A stretch of 64,000 bases of DNA from JAJRTE01 sp964418585 (GCA_964418585.1 CAYQMG010000055.1:106686-170685); one strand, 5' to 3'. Counted from the stretch's first letter, positions 17,878-27,270 are shown. Made by a program: numbers and translations. The notes: a model not told the origin generated them from the letters alone.

Positions 17878-18089
17878 GTCGTTCTCCCTGGACGTCGATT
17901 ACGTCTTCACTTGGTTCCAGTGGTCCGGACTGGCCCCCCTTCCCGCCACATTGCCCTGCCTTGTACCTGTCTTGTGACGATATGGAGAATGCGACGCGGG
18001 TCCCGGACGGAAAAAATTATGACGCTCCTCGGCCCCTCTCCCCCCCGTTTTCACGGTAGATGCCACGAGGTAGCTTTCCTGAGTCGGCC

Positions 18090-18118
18090 ACTCTAGCGGA
18101 GAATCGAGACGATGTCAA
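18090..18118 (-). promoter_or_regulatory. Sigma-70-type promoter for rpsO-pnp
   Basis: Minus strand TTGACA, exactly 17 bases, TAGAGT, just downstream of the truB stop codon. It shows that rpsO-pnp is an independent transcription unit with a leader of about 205 bases. Confidence 0.6.
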
Positions 18119-18146
18119 CACCCGATCCTCACGGCGGGATGGAAAA

Positions 18147-19073
18147 TCACGAATCAGGGAAAACAATCCTGGGCTGAACAGTCCACGCGCGCCCGCTCCC
18201 GGTTGCACGCAGCCCGGAAACCACTCCCACAGCCAGAAGTCGTGCGCCATGACAGAGTCTCACCGAATCTCCAGGCGCCGGCGTGTCCGATTGTGCGTCG
18301 AGCTGCAACGAGACGGGGTTGCCATGTTTCACACGGCGGACCTGCGCACCCGACACCTGGATCCTGGGCAGGTGGGGAACCACCTCCACGAGCGGAATCA
18401 TCGCGCCATCCAGGTCTCCGGAATCCGCCATACGTTCCAGCGCTTCCAGCGTCCGGGCACCTTCGATTCCAAAAGGTCCGACTCGAGTGCGCCGGAGCGA
18501 GACCAGGTGGGCGCCACACCCCAGCGCCTCGCCGATGTCGGCGGCCAACACCCGCACGTAGGTCCCCTTGGAACACCGCACCCGAATCGTGGCTCGAGGC
18601 GGCGTCCACGCCAGAAGGGTCAATTCGTGTACGGTCACCTCCCGAGACGGCCGCTCCACCGCCCGGCCCTCCCGGGCGTATTGATACAGTCGCTTCCCCT
18701 TTATCTTCACCGCGGAGTACATGGGCGGCGTCTGCTGAATCGACCCGGTGAACTGGGCCAGAATCCGCTTGAATTGCGCCTCGGTGAGGGCCGGATCCAC
18801 CGGCCGGGTGGCCACGACCCGCCCATCCAGATCCAGCGTGTCGGTGGACACCCCAAGGGCGACCGTGGCCTCGTAGGTCTTGTCTCCATCGGTCAGCAGC
18901 CCGGCCAACCGCGTCGCAGAGCCGACACAGATCGGCAGTACCCCCGTGGCAAACGGGTCGAGCGTCCCGGTGTGTCCCACCTTGCGCGTCCGGCACAGAC
19001 TCCGAACACGCCGGACCACATCAAACGAGGTGAGCCCGGCCGGCTTGTCCACCAACAGGAGTCCACCACCCAT
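18147..19073 (-). CDS. truB: tRNA pseudouridine(55) synthase TruB
   Basis: A 308-residue enzyme that makes pseudouridine 55 in the T-arm of tRNAs. Motif II, KVGHTGTLDPFATGVLP, carries the catalytic Asp39. YSAVKIKGKRLYQYAREG and the later GTYVRVLAADIGEALGCGA are further TruB signatures. The ATG at 19073 has a strong GGAGGGG site. The in-frame ATG at 19103 would overlap rbfA by 12 bases and adds ten residues; the longer frame reads through rbfA. Gene order lipoprotein-rbfA-truB-rpsO-pnp follows the common nusA-infB-rbfA-truB-rpsO-pnp cluster, without nusA-infB here. Confidence 0.95.
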   Translation of the reverse strand: MGGGLLLVDKPAGLTSFDVVRRVRSLCRTRKVGHTGTLDPFATGVLPICVGSATRLAGLLTDGDKTYEATVALGVSTDTLDLDGRVVATRPVDPALTEAQFKRILAQFTGSIQQTPPMYSAVKIKGKRLYQYAREGRAVERPSREVTVHELTLLAWTPPRATIRVRCSKGTYVRVLAADIGEALGCGAHLVSLRRTRVGPFGIEGARTLEALERMADSGDLDGAMIPLVEVVPHLPRIQVSGAQVRRVKHGNPVSLQLDAQSDTPAPGDSVRLCHGARLLAVGVVSGLRATGSGRAWTVQPRIVFPDS

Positions 19074-19089
19074 GCGGCCCCTCCACCGG

Positions 19090-19464
19090 TCACACGCCGT
19101 CATCCACAGCCACCGGCGGACTCGATGCCTTGATTTCCTTGAGCAAGGCCTCGATCCGCTCCACGTGATCCAGACTCCGGTCGAAAACAAACCGGAGTTC
19201 CGGAACCGTGCGGATACGAAGCTGCCGCCCCAACACCGTGCGGATGTGCCCCGCCGCATGCTCGAGCCCGGCACGAGAGGCGTTGCGCTCCTCCTCCCCC
19301 CCGTATACCGTGTAGTAGACTCGAGCCACACTCAGATCCCGACTCACGATGACCCGGCTGATGGTCACCATCCCGATTCGAGGATCCTTCAGGTCCTCGT
19401 ACAGCATCCTCGAAATCTCACGCTGGATCTGATCTCCGACCCGCTCACTCCGCCTGTATTGCAT
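19090..19464 (-). CDS. rbfA: Ribosome-binding factor A
   Basis: A 124-residue KH-fold protein needed for late maturation of the 30S subunit and processing of 16S rRNA. Recognised by the N-terminus RSERVGDQIQREISRMLYED, the central DPRIGMVTISRVIVSRDLS, and the C-terminal LRIRTVPELRFVFDRSLDHV. It lies 16 bases before truB, in the conserved order. Confidence 0.93.
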   Translation of the reverse strand: MQYRRSERVGDQIQREISRMLYEDLKDPRIGMVTISRVIVSRDLSVARVYYTVYGGEEERNASRAGLEHAAGHIRTVLGRQLRIRTVPELRFVFDRSLDHVERIEALLKEIKASSPPVAVDDGV

Positions 19465-19505
19465 GATCCGTCCATCCCCTCGTTGGGGAAGCGCACGACT
19501 TCCCG

Positions 19506-20039
19506 TCAGTACTTCTCCTGGGGCAAAATCCGCCAGGCCCGTATTGCCACGAACCTATCCTCCCACGGAGCCGACCGCTCCAGCACCAGTCGCCGGTACC
19601 CGTAAGGGGAACGCTCAATCCGCAGTTCCCGCGAGGTCGGCGTAAACTCCGACCCCAGCGACTCCGGCAGCCCCACCGTGTGCAACGCCTCCAGCAACGT
19701 CACAGGCCTGTCAAACCGGTAAACCACCCCGTATATCCTGCCTCGAGCCACCAGGAGTTCCCCGTGCTCGTAGACGACTGAACGACCGCGCACCCCGGGA
19801 AGCCGCTGCTCGCTCACCACAGCACCCAGGTGACGCGCCACGTCGCTCCCATCGAATGCATCGTACTCCATCCCCAAAATCGCGGGTATGTGGCACACCA
19901 CGCCGGCCGGCTTCTCGTAACGCGACCCTGTCCCGGCGTCCGAGGCAAGGTTCGCCGAATCGAGAATCTCTTCCTTCTCCGACGTGCTGCACGCCCCAAG
20001 CACAATACTCAACGCCACGAACACCCACGCCACGCCCAT
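19506..20039 (-). CDS. Putative lipoprotein upstream of rbfA
   Basis: About 177 residues. The start MGVAWVFVALSIVLGAC is a lipoprotein signal with lipobox LGAC. The mature part has no recognised family; it contains VVYEHGELLVARGRIYGVVY and a closing YRRLVLERSAPWEDRFVAI, suggesting a small beta-rich domain. The ATG at 20039 was chosen because it gives a clean signal peptide and has GAGGAGG upstream (spacing slightly long). The frame remains open far upstream, but that reading is low-complexity. It ends 41 bases before rbfA and probably shares its transcript. Confidence 0.6.
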   Translation of the reverse strand: MGVAWVFVALSIVLGACSTSEKEEILDSANLASDAGTGSRYEKPAGVVCHIPAILGMEYDAFDGSDVARHLGAVVSEQRLPGVRGRSVVYEHGELLVARGRIYGVVYRFDRPVTLLEALHTVGLPESLGSEFTPTSRELRIERSPYGYRRLVLERSAPWEDRFVAIRAWRILPQEKY

Positions 20040-20347
20040 CAAAACCAGCGCCTCCTCGCTCCGTCGCTCACCCACGCCACTCGCCCCCCCACGCCGCTCT
20101 CCCCTCCAACACCCGACCCGGCCTTCGCCTTCCCCCAGCCCGCCCGGAACTTGACATCCCGCCACACCACGGATACATCTGGAACGAGTCCGCGACCCCG
20201 GAACCAAGGGAAGGAGTCCGATGATCGGACACCCCTGCGCCACGGCTGCTCCTGAAACCGTTCCACAGTCCAGACGACATCTCGAGCAGGCCTGAAAAAA
20301 AACCTTCCCGGCCTCCGGCGACCGCAACCCCGTCATGGAGATACCCC
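20040..20347. other. Divergent spacer between lipoprotein and BtpA-family gene
   Basis: 308 bases without a gene. It holds the plus-strand promoter at 20151-20179 and a leader of about 160 bases before the BtpA-family start. No hairpin of note. Confidence 0.4.
20151..20179 (+). promoter_or_regulatory. Sigma-70-type promoter for the BtpA-family gene
   Basis: TTGACA, 17 bases, TACATC on the plus strand. Confidence 0.5.
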
Positions 20348-21214
20348 ATGGGAATGCTCGAGCATGCGCGCCGCACCCCCCCCCTGCTCGTGGGAGTCGT
20401 CCACCTGCTCCCCCTCCCCGGATCGCCAGGATGGCGGGGTAGCATGTCGGAAATCCTGGACCAGGCCGATAGGGAGGCGGCAATCTATCGCGAATCCGGA
20501 CTCTCTGCAATTATAGTGGAAAACATGCACGATGTCCCCTACCTCCGCGGACACGTGCACCCAGAAACCACCGCAGCCATGGCCGTGGCCGCCGCCCAAG
20601 TCAAACGCCGGGCACAGGACATCCCGGTCGGAGTCCAGCTCCTGGCCGGCGCCAACCGCGAAGCCCTCGGCGTGGCCATCGCCGCAAACCTCGACTTCAT
20701 CCGCGTGGAGGCCTACGCCTACGCCCACGTGGCCGATGAAGGCATTCTCGAGGCGTGCTGCGGAGAACTCACCCGGGTTCGCGCCGCACTCGGACGCCAG
20801 GACATCGAGATCCTGGCCGACGTGCAGAAAAAGCATGCCGCACACGCACTCACATCCGACCTGGACCTGGTGGACCTGGCTGTGGGAACCGAATTCTGCA
20901 GGGCAGACGGCCTGATCGTCACAGGAGCCACCACCGGGGCACCTCCTCCACCCGACGACGTGAGCCGTGTTCGGGCTGCAACCCGGTTGCCCGTGCTCAT
21001 CGGCTCCGGGATCACCCCGGACAACGTGGCCGACTTCCAGGCAGCAGACGGGTTCATTGTGGGCAGCTTTTTCAAACAAGGGGGCCGATGGACCAATCCC
21101 GTGGACCGGGAGCGCGTCCGGGCACTGGTCGACGCCTTGGCACACCAGCGCGGCCAACCGGTCACCGCGTCACCGTCCCGGCCTGCACCGCCAACAGGTA
21201 CTGCGCAAGGTTGA
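20348..21214 (+). CDS. BtpA/SgcQ family TIM-barrel protein
   Basis: A 288-residue protein of the BtpA family. Recognisable signatures are LVGVVHLLPLPGSP at the start, SAIIVENMHDVPY, the central VGVQLLAGANREAL, FIRVEAYAYAHVADEG and the phosphate-binding-like end VLIGSGITPDNVADF / GFIVGSFFKQGG. Cyanobacterial BtpA stabilises photosystem I proteins and enteric SgcQ sits in a sugar operon, but members occur widely in non-phototrophs. The family looks like an uncharacterised phosphosugar-type TIM-barrel enzyme, and nothing here suggests photosynthesis. The last 53 bases overlap the convergent GYF-like gene. Confidence 0.85.
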   Translation: MGMLEHARRTPPLLVGVVHLLPLPGSPGWRGSMSEILDQADREAAIYRESGLSAIIVENMHDVPYLRGHVHPETTAAMAVAAAQVKRRAQDIPVGVQLLAGANREALGVAIAANLDFIRVEAYAYAHVADEGILEACCGELTRVRAALGRQDIEILADVQKKHAAHALTSDLDLVDLAVGTEFCRADGLIVTGATTGAPPPPDDVSRVRAATRLPVLIGSGITPDNVADFQAADGFIVGSFFKQGGRWTNPVDRERVRALVDALAHQRGQPVTASPSRPAPPTGTAQG

Positions 21215-22607
21215 TTCGCCCGGTAAAATAGGCCTCCGCCGACTTTCCAGGAACAATCCGCACCACCGGCACCTGGCCGGAACGCTCGATCCGAAGCACC
21301 AGATCTCGAACCCGCAATCGGTCCCGAGAAATGTACTTCCCTATCACCAGCCCGATCATTCCGGTCTGCTCCTCCACCGGAAGGCGCCCGTTCCGAACAC
21401 GCACCATCACGTCTGTTTCGGTTCGCCGCACCGGGCCGGCCCTGTCCCCGTCCACCGGGTCGAGTTTTACGTCGGCCACACCGATCTTCAAGTTCAGCAA
21501 CTCACCAAATAGGCGATCCTCGGCCTGCTCAAAGTTGCGAAACGCGCTCACGTTGGGCGGAATCGCCCGCCTGAGTCGCAGGTCCATGGCCTCCATGCCG
21601 GGAAATGGCGATTCAGCAGGCGCAGGGCTCACGCCCACCCCCTCGTTCCCTTGAGAGGACGCCGAAACCGACTCGACGCGGGGAGTCTCCATCGGCTCAA
21701 ACTCGAGCCCGGCGATGTGTTTCACATAGAGATAGTAGACCCCGAACGCACCAGCCAGCGCCCCTGCGAGGACCACGACCCGGGCCCATCGTACGCCCGC
21801 GTCCACGCGCTCCTCGCGCGGTTCCTCCACCCCAACGCCGCTGAGTACCGGCAAGACACCGTCTGCCCCCGGGTTGAGGGCTCCCTCGCGCGCCTGCTGG
21901 GCCATCCAGTCCTGGAACGATATCGGGGCGGAGGTCACGCCCTGTTCGCGAAGCGTCCCCGCCGGCTCGAGCCGTTTTCCGGTTTGCTCGGGTCCCTCTC
22001 CGCCGGGAGGCGTCTCAGGCTCCGGCTCCGGCCCACCGCCACCAGTGCCCGGACCCCGTTCCTCCCGGCCGAATCCGCCTGGTGAAAGGTCCCGGGCACG
22101 GCGCACCGAGGCGAAGTCGTCCGGTTCTCCCTGCCACGGCCCCCCGGACTCTGCGGGAAGGGTGGTCACCTGGTCCACCTGCTCCGAGACATCCCAGGCG
22201 TGGGTGGCGGACCACACGTCTCCGCGGGAGCCGTGCGGCGCGTCCCGGCCTTCCCCGCCACTGGACCAGGCGTCCGCCCCTTCGCTCCCTCCGGGGGTTG
22301 CACCGATTCCGACCTCCCCCACCTCCAGGTCGATTTCGACCGTTGCACCGGTCGCAGGCTCCACCAGGGGCTCCACAAAGGCCAAGGGCAACTCCTCGGC
22401 CTCGTCCGCATCGTCGCCTCGAGGCGCCATGCCCTCCAGCAGCGGCGCCAGCTCGTGGATCGCCCGGGCATATACCCACCGTTCGATCGAGGGAACAAAA
22501 ATCGGGTCGTCCGGGGCGATGAGCCCGCGCGAGGCCAGCTCCAAAATCGAAGAGAACTCGCGGATGTGGTAAACCTTCCGGCCCCGTTTCAGCTTGAATT
22601 CCGGCAA
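21162..22607 (-). CDS. GYF-like domain membrane protein of unknown function
   Basis: About 481 residues. The N-terminal 55 residues (LKRGRKVYHIREF, then SIERWVYARAIHELAPLL) resemble GYF_2-type domains found in deltaproteobacterial envelope or signalling proteins. They are followed by a long acidic, Gly/Pro-rich linker, one transmembrane segment (about 274-296, VVVLAGALAGAFGVYYLYV) and a ~180-residue C-terminal domain without a recognised family. The TTG at 22607 was chosen: GGGAG lies 8 bases upstream, and the promoter at 22658-22687 would start transcription at about the GTG of 22652, ruling that start out. The topology suggests a cytoplasmic GYF domain with an external C-terminus, or the reverse. 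Confidence 0.6.
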   Translation of the reverse strand: MPEFKLKRGRKVYHIREFSSILELASRGLIAPDDPIFVPSIERWVYARAIHELAPLLEGMAPRGDDADEAEELPLAFVEPLVEPATGATVEIDLEVGEVGIGATPGGSEGADAWSSGGEGRDAPHGSRGDVWSATHAWDVSEQVDQVTTLPAESGGPWQGEPDDFASVRRARDLSPGGFGREERGPGTGGGGPEPEPETPPGGEGPEQTGKRLEPAGTLREQGVTSAPISFQDWMAQQAREGALNPGADGVLPVLSGVGVEEPREERVDAGVRWARVVVLAGALAGAFGVYYLYVKHIAGLEFEPMETPRVESVSASSQGNEGVGVSPAPAESPFPGMEAMDLRLRRAIPPNVSAFRNFEQAEDRLFGELLNLKIGVADVKLDPVDGDRAGPVRRTETDVMVRVRNGRLPVEEQTGMIGLVIGKYISRDRLRVRDLVLRIERSGQVPVVRIVPGKSAEAYFTGRINLAQYLLAVQAGTVTR

Positions 22608-22657
22608 GGGTGGTCTCCCGCTTCCAGATCGCACCGCCCCCCGGCGGCGCACGGGTA

Positions 22658-22687
22658 ATTATAGGGGTACCCAACGTCGGGCGTCAA
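22658..22687 (-). promoter_or_regulatory. Sigma-70-type promoter for the GYF-like gene
   Basis: Minus strand TTGACG, 18 bases, perfect TATAAT. It fixes the transcription start near 22651 and supports the TTG start codon at 22607. Confidence 0.6.
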
Positions 22688-23170
22688 ACACAACGCCTCT
22701 CTCGCCCTCCCCGCCTCCGGTTTCCTTGAACGCCGTCACCCCCCTTGAACTCCGGGTCAGGCGATGGTTCAGGTGGGCATCGACCCGGTGGAGGGTCCCG
22801 CTCAGCAGCCTCCTTCCAGCCCATGTCCCATCCCATTCTCCTCCCATTCCCACCGTCATCCGGCCCATCCCGGGCAGGAACGTGCTCGGAACCGCCCGTG
22901 GGCGCGACTGGGGGTGTGCCGGGCGTTTTCGTGCTCACGCCGAAACCTCGAGTTGAAACAGGAAGGATTGCGGCTGGATGAACCGGGGACCGGAATGGGA
23001 GAAATGGAGCACGGAACCCGGACGCACGCACGGGCGAGCGGTCAGGAATCCACTGAAGAAGGGCTGGATCTTTGCCGTACTAGCGTTGAGGAGCCGCCGC
23101 GACCCGACTGCAGGGCGCGACTGCCCATCGTGACGGCACTGCCCCAAGGAATTTCGGTGGAGGATACGCC
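22688..23170. other. Intergenic region before the Cys-rich protein
   Basis: 483 bases with no supported gene. A TTGAAA hexamer near 22953 lacks a good -10. Nothing else was recognised. Confidence 0.35.
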
Positions 23171-24382
23171 ATGAATTGCCACAACCTGTTGCGCCCCGCG
23201 CTCGCCGCTGCGCTCGTCACCTGTCTCGGCGTCAGCGAGTGCCCGGGCACCCCGGAAATCGATTGCGAAACCGAACCGGACAACCCGGCCTGCATGGAAG
23301 AAGACTCGTGCGCAAGCGACTGCCAGGCACACAGCCAGGAGGTGCTGTTCCAGTGCCTGGCAGAAGGCGGACGTCTGCCTGCGTGCGAACAGGAAGCCCA
23401 GATGGATCTGGAACTCTGTCTCGACGAACAGTGCCTGGAGGCTCCCGAGCCCACGCCCCTGCCCCTCCCATGCGACGAACGATGTCCCAAGGAGGGGGAA
23501 GAGGCGCTCGCAACCTGCCTCGCCGATGGCAACCCGGACGAGGTCTGTTACGGTCTTCAGAACGAGGCGGAGAGTGCCTGTTTCGCCTCCTGCCAGGCGC
23601 CGGTCGCGGCCACGTGCGCGGATGGGTGCGAGGCGGTGGCCCAGGAAGCCTTTGATGCGTGCACGGCCGGCGGACTACCCGACATGGACTGCGACGCCCA
23701 GTACCAGGCCTCATTCGAATCCTGTGTCGCCGCCTGCGGACCGCCCCCGGAGGAGCCGGAGAGCTGCTCGATGACTTGCGAATCGGGTGCTCGAGAAGTG
23801 TACGACACCTGCATCCAGGCGGGGGAGAGCGAGGATGTGTGCACGATTCAGGCGTCCGAGTGGCAGGCTTCCTGCGAGGCGGAGTGTGCTGGCGAGCCCG
23901 TGGTATCGTGTGATGAGTCGTGCGAAAGCGAGGGGCGGGACTGGTACATGGACTGCCTGGCGAGCGGTGGCACCGAGGAGTCGTGCAAGAGCGGTGCCCT
24001 TGAAATCGAGCAAGCCTGCCATGCGGCCTGTTCCGGGGGGGAACCCACGCCCGAGCCCACCCTGGAGCCGGAACCGACCCCGACGCCACTGTCCTGCGAG
24101 GAGACCTGTGCGCTGGAAGTGCAGGAGGCGGTGGCCCAATGTGTGGCTGAAGGAGGACTCGAGGCCGACTGCCAGGCCGACGTGGGGGACCCCATGCTGG
24201 CGAGTTGCCTGGAAGGGTGTGGAAGCATGCCGCCGGAAGCGCCGACCTGTGAGGATCAGTGTCTGGACCATTCCACCCAGGTATTCGAGGACTGCCTGCT
24301 GGCGGGTGGAACGGATACGGAATGTGCGTCCGAGGCGGGACAGGACATGGACGCCTGCCTGGCGGCGTGTTCCGGTGCCTGA
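23171..24382 (+). CDS. Secreted protein of seven six-cysteine repeats
   Basis: A 403-residue protein. A signal-peptide-like start (LLRPALAAALVTCLGVSEC) precedes seven tandem repeats of about 41 residues, each with the pattern C-x3-C-x10/11-C-x9-C-x9/10-C-x3-C. Examples are CASDC...CLDEQC, CDERC...CFASC, CADGC...CVAAC, CSMTC...CEAEC, CDESC...CHAAC, CEETC...CLEGC and CEDQC...CLAAC. Short Pro/Thr/Glu linkers separate some repeats. Paired CxxxC ends on predicted helices suggest disulphide-bonded helical hairpins, as in twin-CX3C proteins; this is a structural analogy, not homology. The protein is very acidic. GGAGG precedes the ATG. No family was recognised. Confidence 0.75.
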   Translation: MNCHNLLRPALAAALVTCLGVSECPGTPEIDCETEPDNPACMEEDSCASDCQAHSQEVLFQCLAEGGRLPACEQEAQMDLELCLDEQCLEAPEPTPLPLPCDERCPKEGEEALATCLADGNPDEVCYGLQNEAESACFASCQAPVAATCADGCEAVAQEAFDACTAGGLPDMDCDAQYQASFESCVAACGPPPEEPESCSMTCESGAREVYDTCIQAGESEDVCTIQASEWQASCEAECAGEPVVSCDESCESEGRDWYMDCLASGGTEESCKSGALEIEQACHAACSGGEPTPEPTLEPEPTPTPLSCEETCALEVQEAVAQCVAEGGLEADCQADVGDPMLASCLEGCGSMPPEAPTCEDQCLDHSTQVFEDCLLAGGTDTECASEAGQDMDACLAACSGA

Positions 24383-24494
24383 CCGCAGCACACCGTCTTT
24401 CTGGGGGATTGTGCATTCGGGGCATGGCATGGGTGTGCGGAAAGGGATTCTCAGGGAGGATTGAAGGAAGAGGCGGTCCCGAGCGGTTGAAAGG

Positions 24495-25691
24495 TCACTT
24501 CTTTGCGGCCTCGGAACGGTAGTAGTCCATCAGGATCTTGGCCACCTCGGGCCGGGAGAACTCCTCGGGCAGCGGCTCGCCGGCGGCCAACATGGCGCGC
24601 ACCTTGGTCCCGGACAGGAGTACCCAGTCGTCCTTGGTGTGGTCCTTGCCGTCCCGCATCATGATGACCTTGCCCAGCTTCTTGGACCAGGCGGTGTGGT
24701 CCGCCTCGTAGATCTTGATGAGCAGCGCGCCTTCCGGAACCTCCTCGTGGAAGATCGCCTGGGCGTCGAACGGCCCGTAGTAGGAGCCGACGCCGGCGTG
24801 GTCACGGCCCACGATGAGGTGCGTGCAGCCCGCGTTCTGACGGAACACGGCGTGGAGCACCGCTTCTCGAGGTCCGGCGTAGAGCATGTCGAACCCGTAG
24901 CCGGTGATGAGCACCGTATTGGGCTCGAAATAGAGTTCCACCATCTTGCGGATCGCAGCGTCCCGCACCTCGGCCGGAATGTCGCCCTTCTTCAGCTTGC
25001 CCAGGAGCATGTGAATCAGCACGCCGTCCGCCTTGACGTCGCGCATCGCCATCTTGCACAGCTCCTCGTGGGCCCGGTGCATCGGGTTCCGAGTCTGGAA
25101 CGCCACCACCGTCTTCCATCCCAGACGCTCGATCTCGTCCCGAATCTGGTAGGCGGTCCGGAAAGTCTCCGGGAATTCCTTCTCGAAGTAGGAGAAGTTC
25201 AGCACCTGGATCGGACCCGACACCATGTACCGCCCCACCGAATTGAACGCAGCCACTCCAGGATGGTCCATGTCCTGGGTCCGGAAAATCTTCTCGGTCA
25301 TGAACGCCATCTCGTCGTCCGACACTTCCTCGATCGCGTCCACGTCCTGAATCGCCAGCACCGGGTTCCCCTCGACATTGGGGTCACGCAAGGCAATGCG
25401 CTTCGCCCCCTCGATCGCCGAGACGTCCTTCAACATGTTGATGATCGGCACGGGCCAGAACAGCCCGCTCTCCGTCTTCATCTCCTTGGCGACCCGCAGT
25501 GCGTCCGCCTTGTTCATGTAACCGGTCAACGGATTGAAATAGCCGCTGCCGAGCATGACGGCGTTCCCGGCCGCAGCGGAGCAGATGACCACCGAAGGCA
25601 GCGATTCCGCTTCCTTCAGAAGCTCCGCACGCCTGGCCTCGTCCATGACAAACAGCGGATTCAGCGTATCGGAACCGTGGGGCTTGATCAT
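24495..25691 (-). CDS. sat: Sulfate adenylyltransferase (ATP sulfurylase)
   Basis: A 398-residue enzyme forming adenosine 5'-phosphosulfate from ATP and sulfate. The active-site signatures VVAFQTRNPMHRAHEEL (ATP/sulfate-binding QTRNP and HxxH) and HLIVGRDHAGVGSYYG are intact, as is the final KVRAMLAAGEPLPEEF. It is the monofunctional form without an APS kinase domain. It stands alone: no aprAB, cysC or cysH neighbours, so assimilation versus dissimilation cannot be decided. AAGGAGAA precedes the ATG, and a promoter lies about 110 bases upstream. Confidence 0.95.
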   Translation of the reverse strand: MIKPHGSDTLNPLFVMDEARRAELLKEAESLPSVVICSAAAGNAVMLGSGYFNPLTGYMNKADALRVAKEMKTESGLFWPVPIINMLKDVSAIEGAKRIALRDPNVEGNPVLAIQDVDAIEEVSDDEMAFMTEKIFRTQDMDHPGVAAFNSVGRYMVSGPIQVLNFSYFEKEFPETFRTAYQIRDEIERLGWKTVVAFQTRNPMHRAHEELCKMAMRDVKADGVLIHMLLGKLKKGDIPAEVRDAAIRKMVELYFEPNTVLITGYGFDMLYAGPREAVLHAVFRQNAGCTHLIVGRDHAGVGSYYGPFDAQAIFHEEVPEGALLIKIYEADHTAWSKKLGKVIMMRDGKDHTKDDWVLLSGTKVRAMLAAGEPLPEEFSRPEVAKILMDYYRSEAAKK

Positions 25692-25796
25692 GACATTCTC
25701 CTTCCTGTGCTGGTGAAACGGTGCCCGCAGGCTGCGACTGCCTCCGGACGTCCACCGGGGTCTGATGGTGAAACCACAATCGTATCGGGAACAGTG

Positions 25797-25826
25797 TTCC
25801 TAGCATGAATTCGGGCGGGCCGTCAA
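25797..25826 (-). promoter_or_regulatory. Probable promoter for sat
   Basis: Minus strand TTGACG, 18 bases, TAGGAA, with TGC immediately before the -10. Confidence 0.4.
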
Positions 25827-25881
25827 GGGGTTTCAGGTAAAGAATCATTTATTGATCCGCTCGCCTCTCGATATGTCCTGC

Positions 25882-27270
25882 TTATGTGATGGAATGACCG
25901 GACATGCGCTCGAGCGGTTCGATCCCAAACCACCGGAGCAGCGTGGGGGCCACGTCCAGGATGGATACTTCGGGCAAGCGCCGTCCCCTGCCAGCCCTGC
26001 CGGATGGATCGTGGAGGACCAGGACGCCCAGTGGATCGTGGTTGGCGTCGTCCGGACCGGTATCGTTGACCGGGGTGGTCAAGGCGCCGTGTCCGATGGT
26101 TCCGACCGCACGCCAGTCCAGGTCGCCGAAGTAGATCATCAGGTCCGGCGCCACCCCCTGCACTTCCCGGTAAAGGCGCTCGGGAAGCAGCACTCGAGTC
26201 CCCGCGGGGGTCCCGGCGGATTCCACCAGACGCTTCAACCGTTCACGATATAGAGGGGCAGCCCGAGGATGGACGATCCCGTGCGCCTCCCGCCCGCGCA
26301 CGTTCAGAAACACCCGGGCGTAGTACCCGCCCTCCGCCCAGGCTCGAGTTCCGGTCCAGTCCACGTCGTCCGGTGTGAGCGGCCGTGGCTCGGGTGGGGA
26401 GTGCCTCAGCTTGAGCCAGCCGTGGCGGACCAGGAGTTCGTTGACACACACGCCTCCGTGCAACGGCCGTGCCCCATGGTCTGAAACCACCAGGATCACC
26501 GTGTCGTCCGGCACGCGCTCCAGCAAGGCGCCGACGTGGGCGTCCAAGGCTCGATAATATCCGAGGGCGGCGGCCCCCAGCGGGTGGTCCGGTTCGTACC
26601 TCGGATGGGCCGGGTCCATGTATCGCCAGAAGCGATGATGGAGACGGTCCGGGCCGGTCTCGACCAGGATCCCGAGGTCCCACGGATGGTGCTCCAGGAG
26701 ATGGGACGCCACGGCGAAGCGCCGACGGGTATCCTCCATCAACTGAGCGACAAGCGCCTCCGGCTCGAGGTGCCGGTAGCCGTCCACGTCGAACGGATAG
26801 GTTCCAACCGCGCGCGTCAATTCGTCCCTCAGCCCCGGCGGGTGGGTCCAGTCTGCGGCGCTGGATGGCGTGAGCATTCCGGTCACCATGGTTCCCGGGA
26901 AGGGCCTGGGAGGATAGGTCAGGGGGACCCCCACCACCACGGAGCGCAAGCCCCTGGCCCCCAGGATGTCCCACACAGTCGGCGCCGACACCTGGTCGCT
27001 TCGGGAGATGGTCAGGTGGGGAAACCTGGGGTCCAGACGGTTCCGGAACCCGTAAAGGCCGAGTTGCCCCGGATCCAGCCCGGTCATCATGCTCATCCAG
27101 GCCGGCACCGTGATGGGTGGATCCGTTGAACGCAACGGACCGAACACGCCTTGTTGCATGAGGCCGTCCAGGACCGGAAGGTGCCGACGCCAACGATCGA
27201 ACAGGATCCCCGGCGGGACACAGTCGAGCCCGATGACCAGGACCTTGGAGACGGTGCGTTGCATGGCCAT
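25882..27270 (-). CDS. Type I phosphodiesterase / nucleotide pyrophosphatase-like protein
   Basis: About 462 residues, alkaline phosphatase superfamily (COG3379-like). The N-terminal metal site VLVIGLDCVPPG gives the first Asp. The nucleophile Thr lies in DPPITVPAWMSMMTG, and later ligands are in ETGPDRLHHRFW and VVSDHGARPLHGGV. The substrate is unknown; relatives hydrolyse phosphodiester or pyrophosphate bonds of nucleotides and lipids. There is no obvious signal peptide, so it is probably cytoplasmic. The ATG at 27270 is followed in frame by a second at 27264; the ribosome site is weak, and the long upstream open frame is unlike the family. It is divergent from the deoxynucleoside kinase. 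Confidence 0.82.
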   Translation of the reverse strand: MAMQRTVSKVLVIGLDCVPPGILFDRWRRHLPVLDGLMQQGVFGPLRSTDPPITVPAWMSMMTGLDPGQLGLYGFRNRLDPRFPHLTISRSDQVSAPTVWDILGARGLRSVVVGVPLTYPPRPFPGTMVTGMLTPSSAADWTHPPGLRDELTRAVGTYPFDVDGYRHLEPEALVAQLMEDTRRRFAVASHLLEHHPWDLGILVETGPDRLHHRFWRYMDPAHPRYEPDHPLGAAALGYYRALDAHVGALLERVPDDTVILVVSDHGARPLHGGVCVNELLVRHGWLKLRHSPPEPRPLTPDDVDWTGTRAWAEGGYYARVFLNVRGREAHGIVHPRAAPLYRERLKRLVESAGTPAGTRVLLPERLYREVQGVAPDLMIYFGDLDWRAVGTIGHGALTTPVNDTGPDDANHDPLGVLVLHDPSGRAGRGRRLPEVSILDVAPTLLRWFGIEPLERMSGHSIT

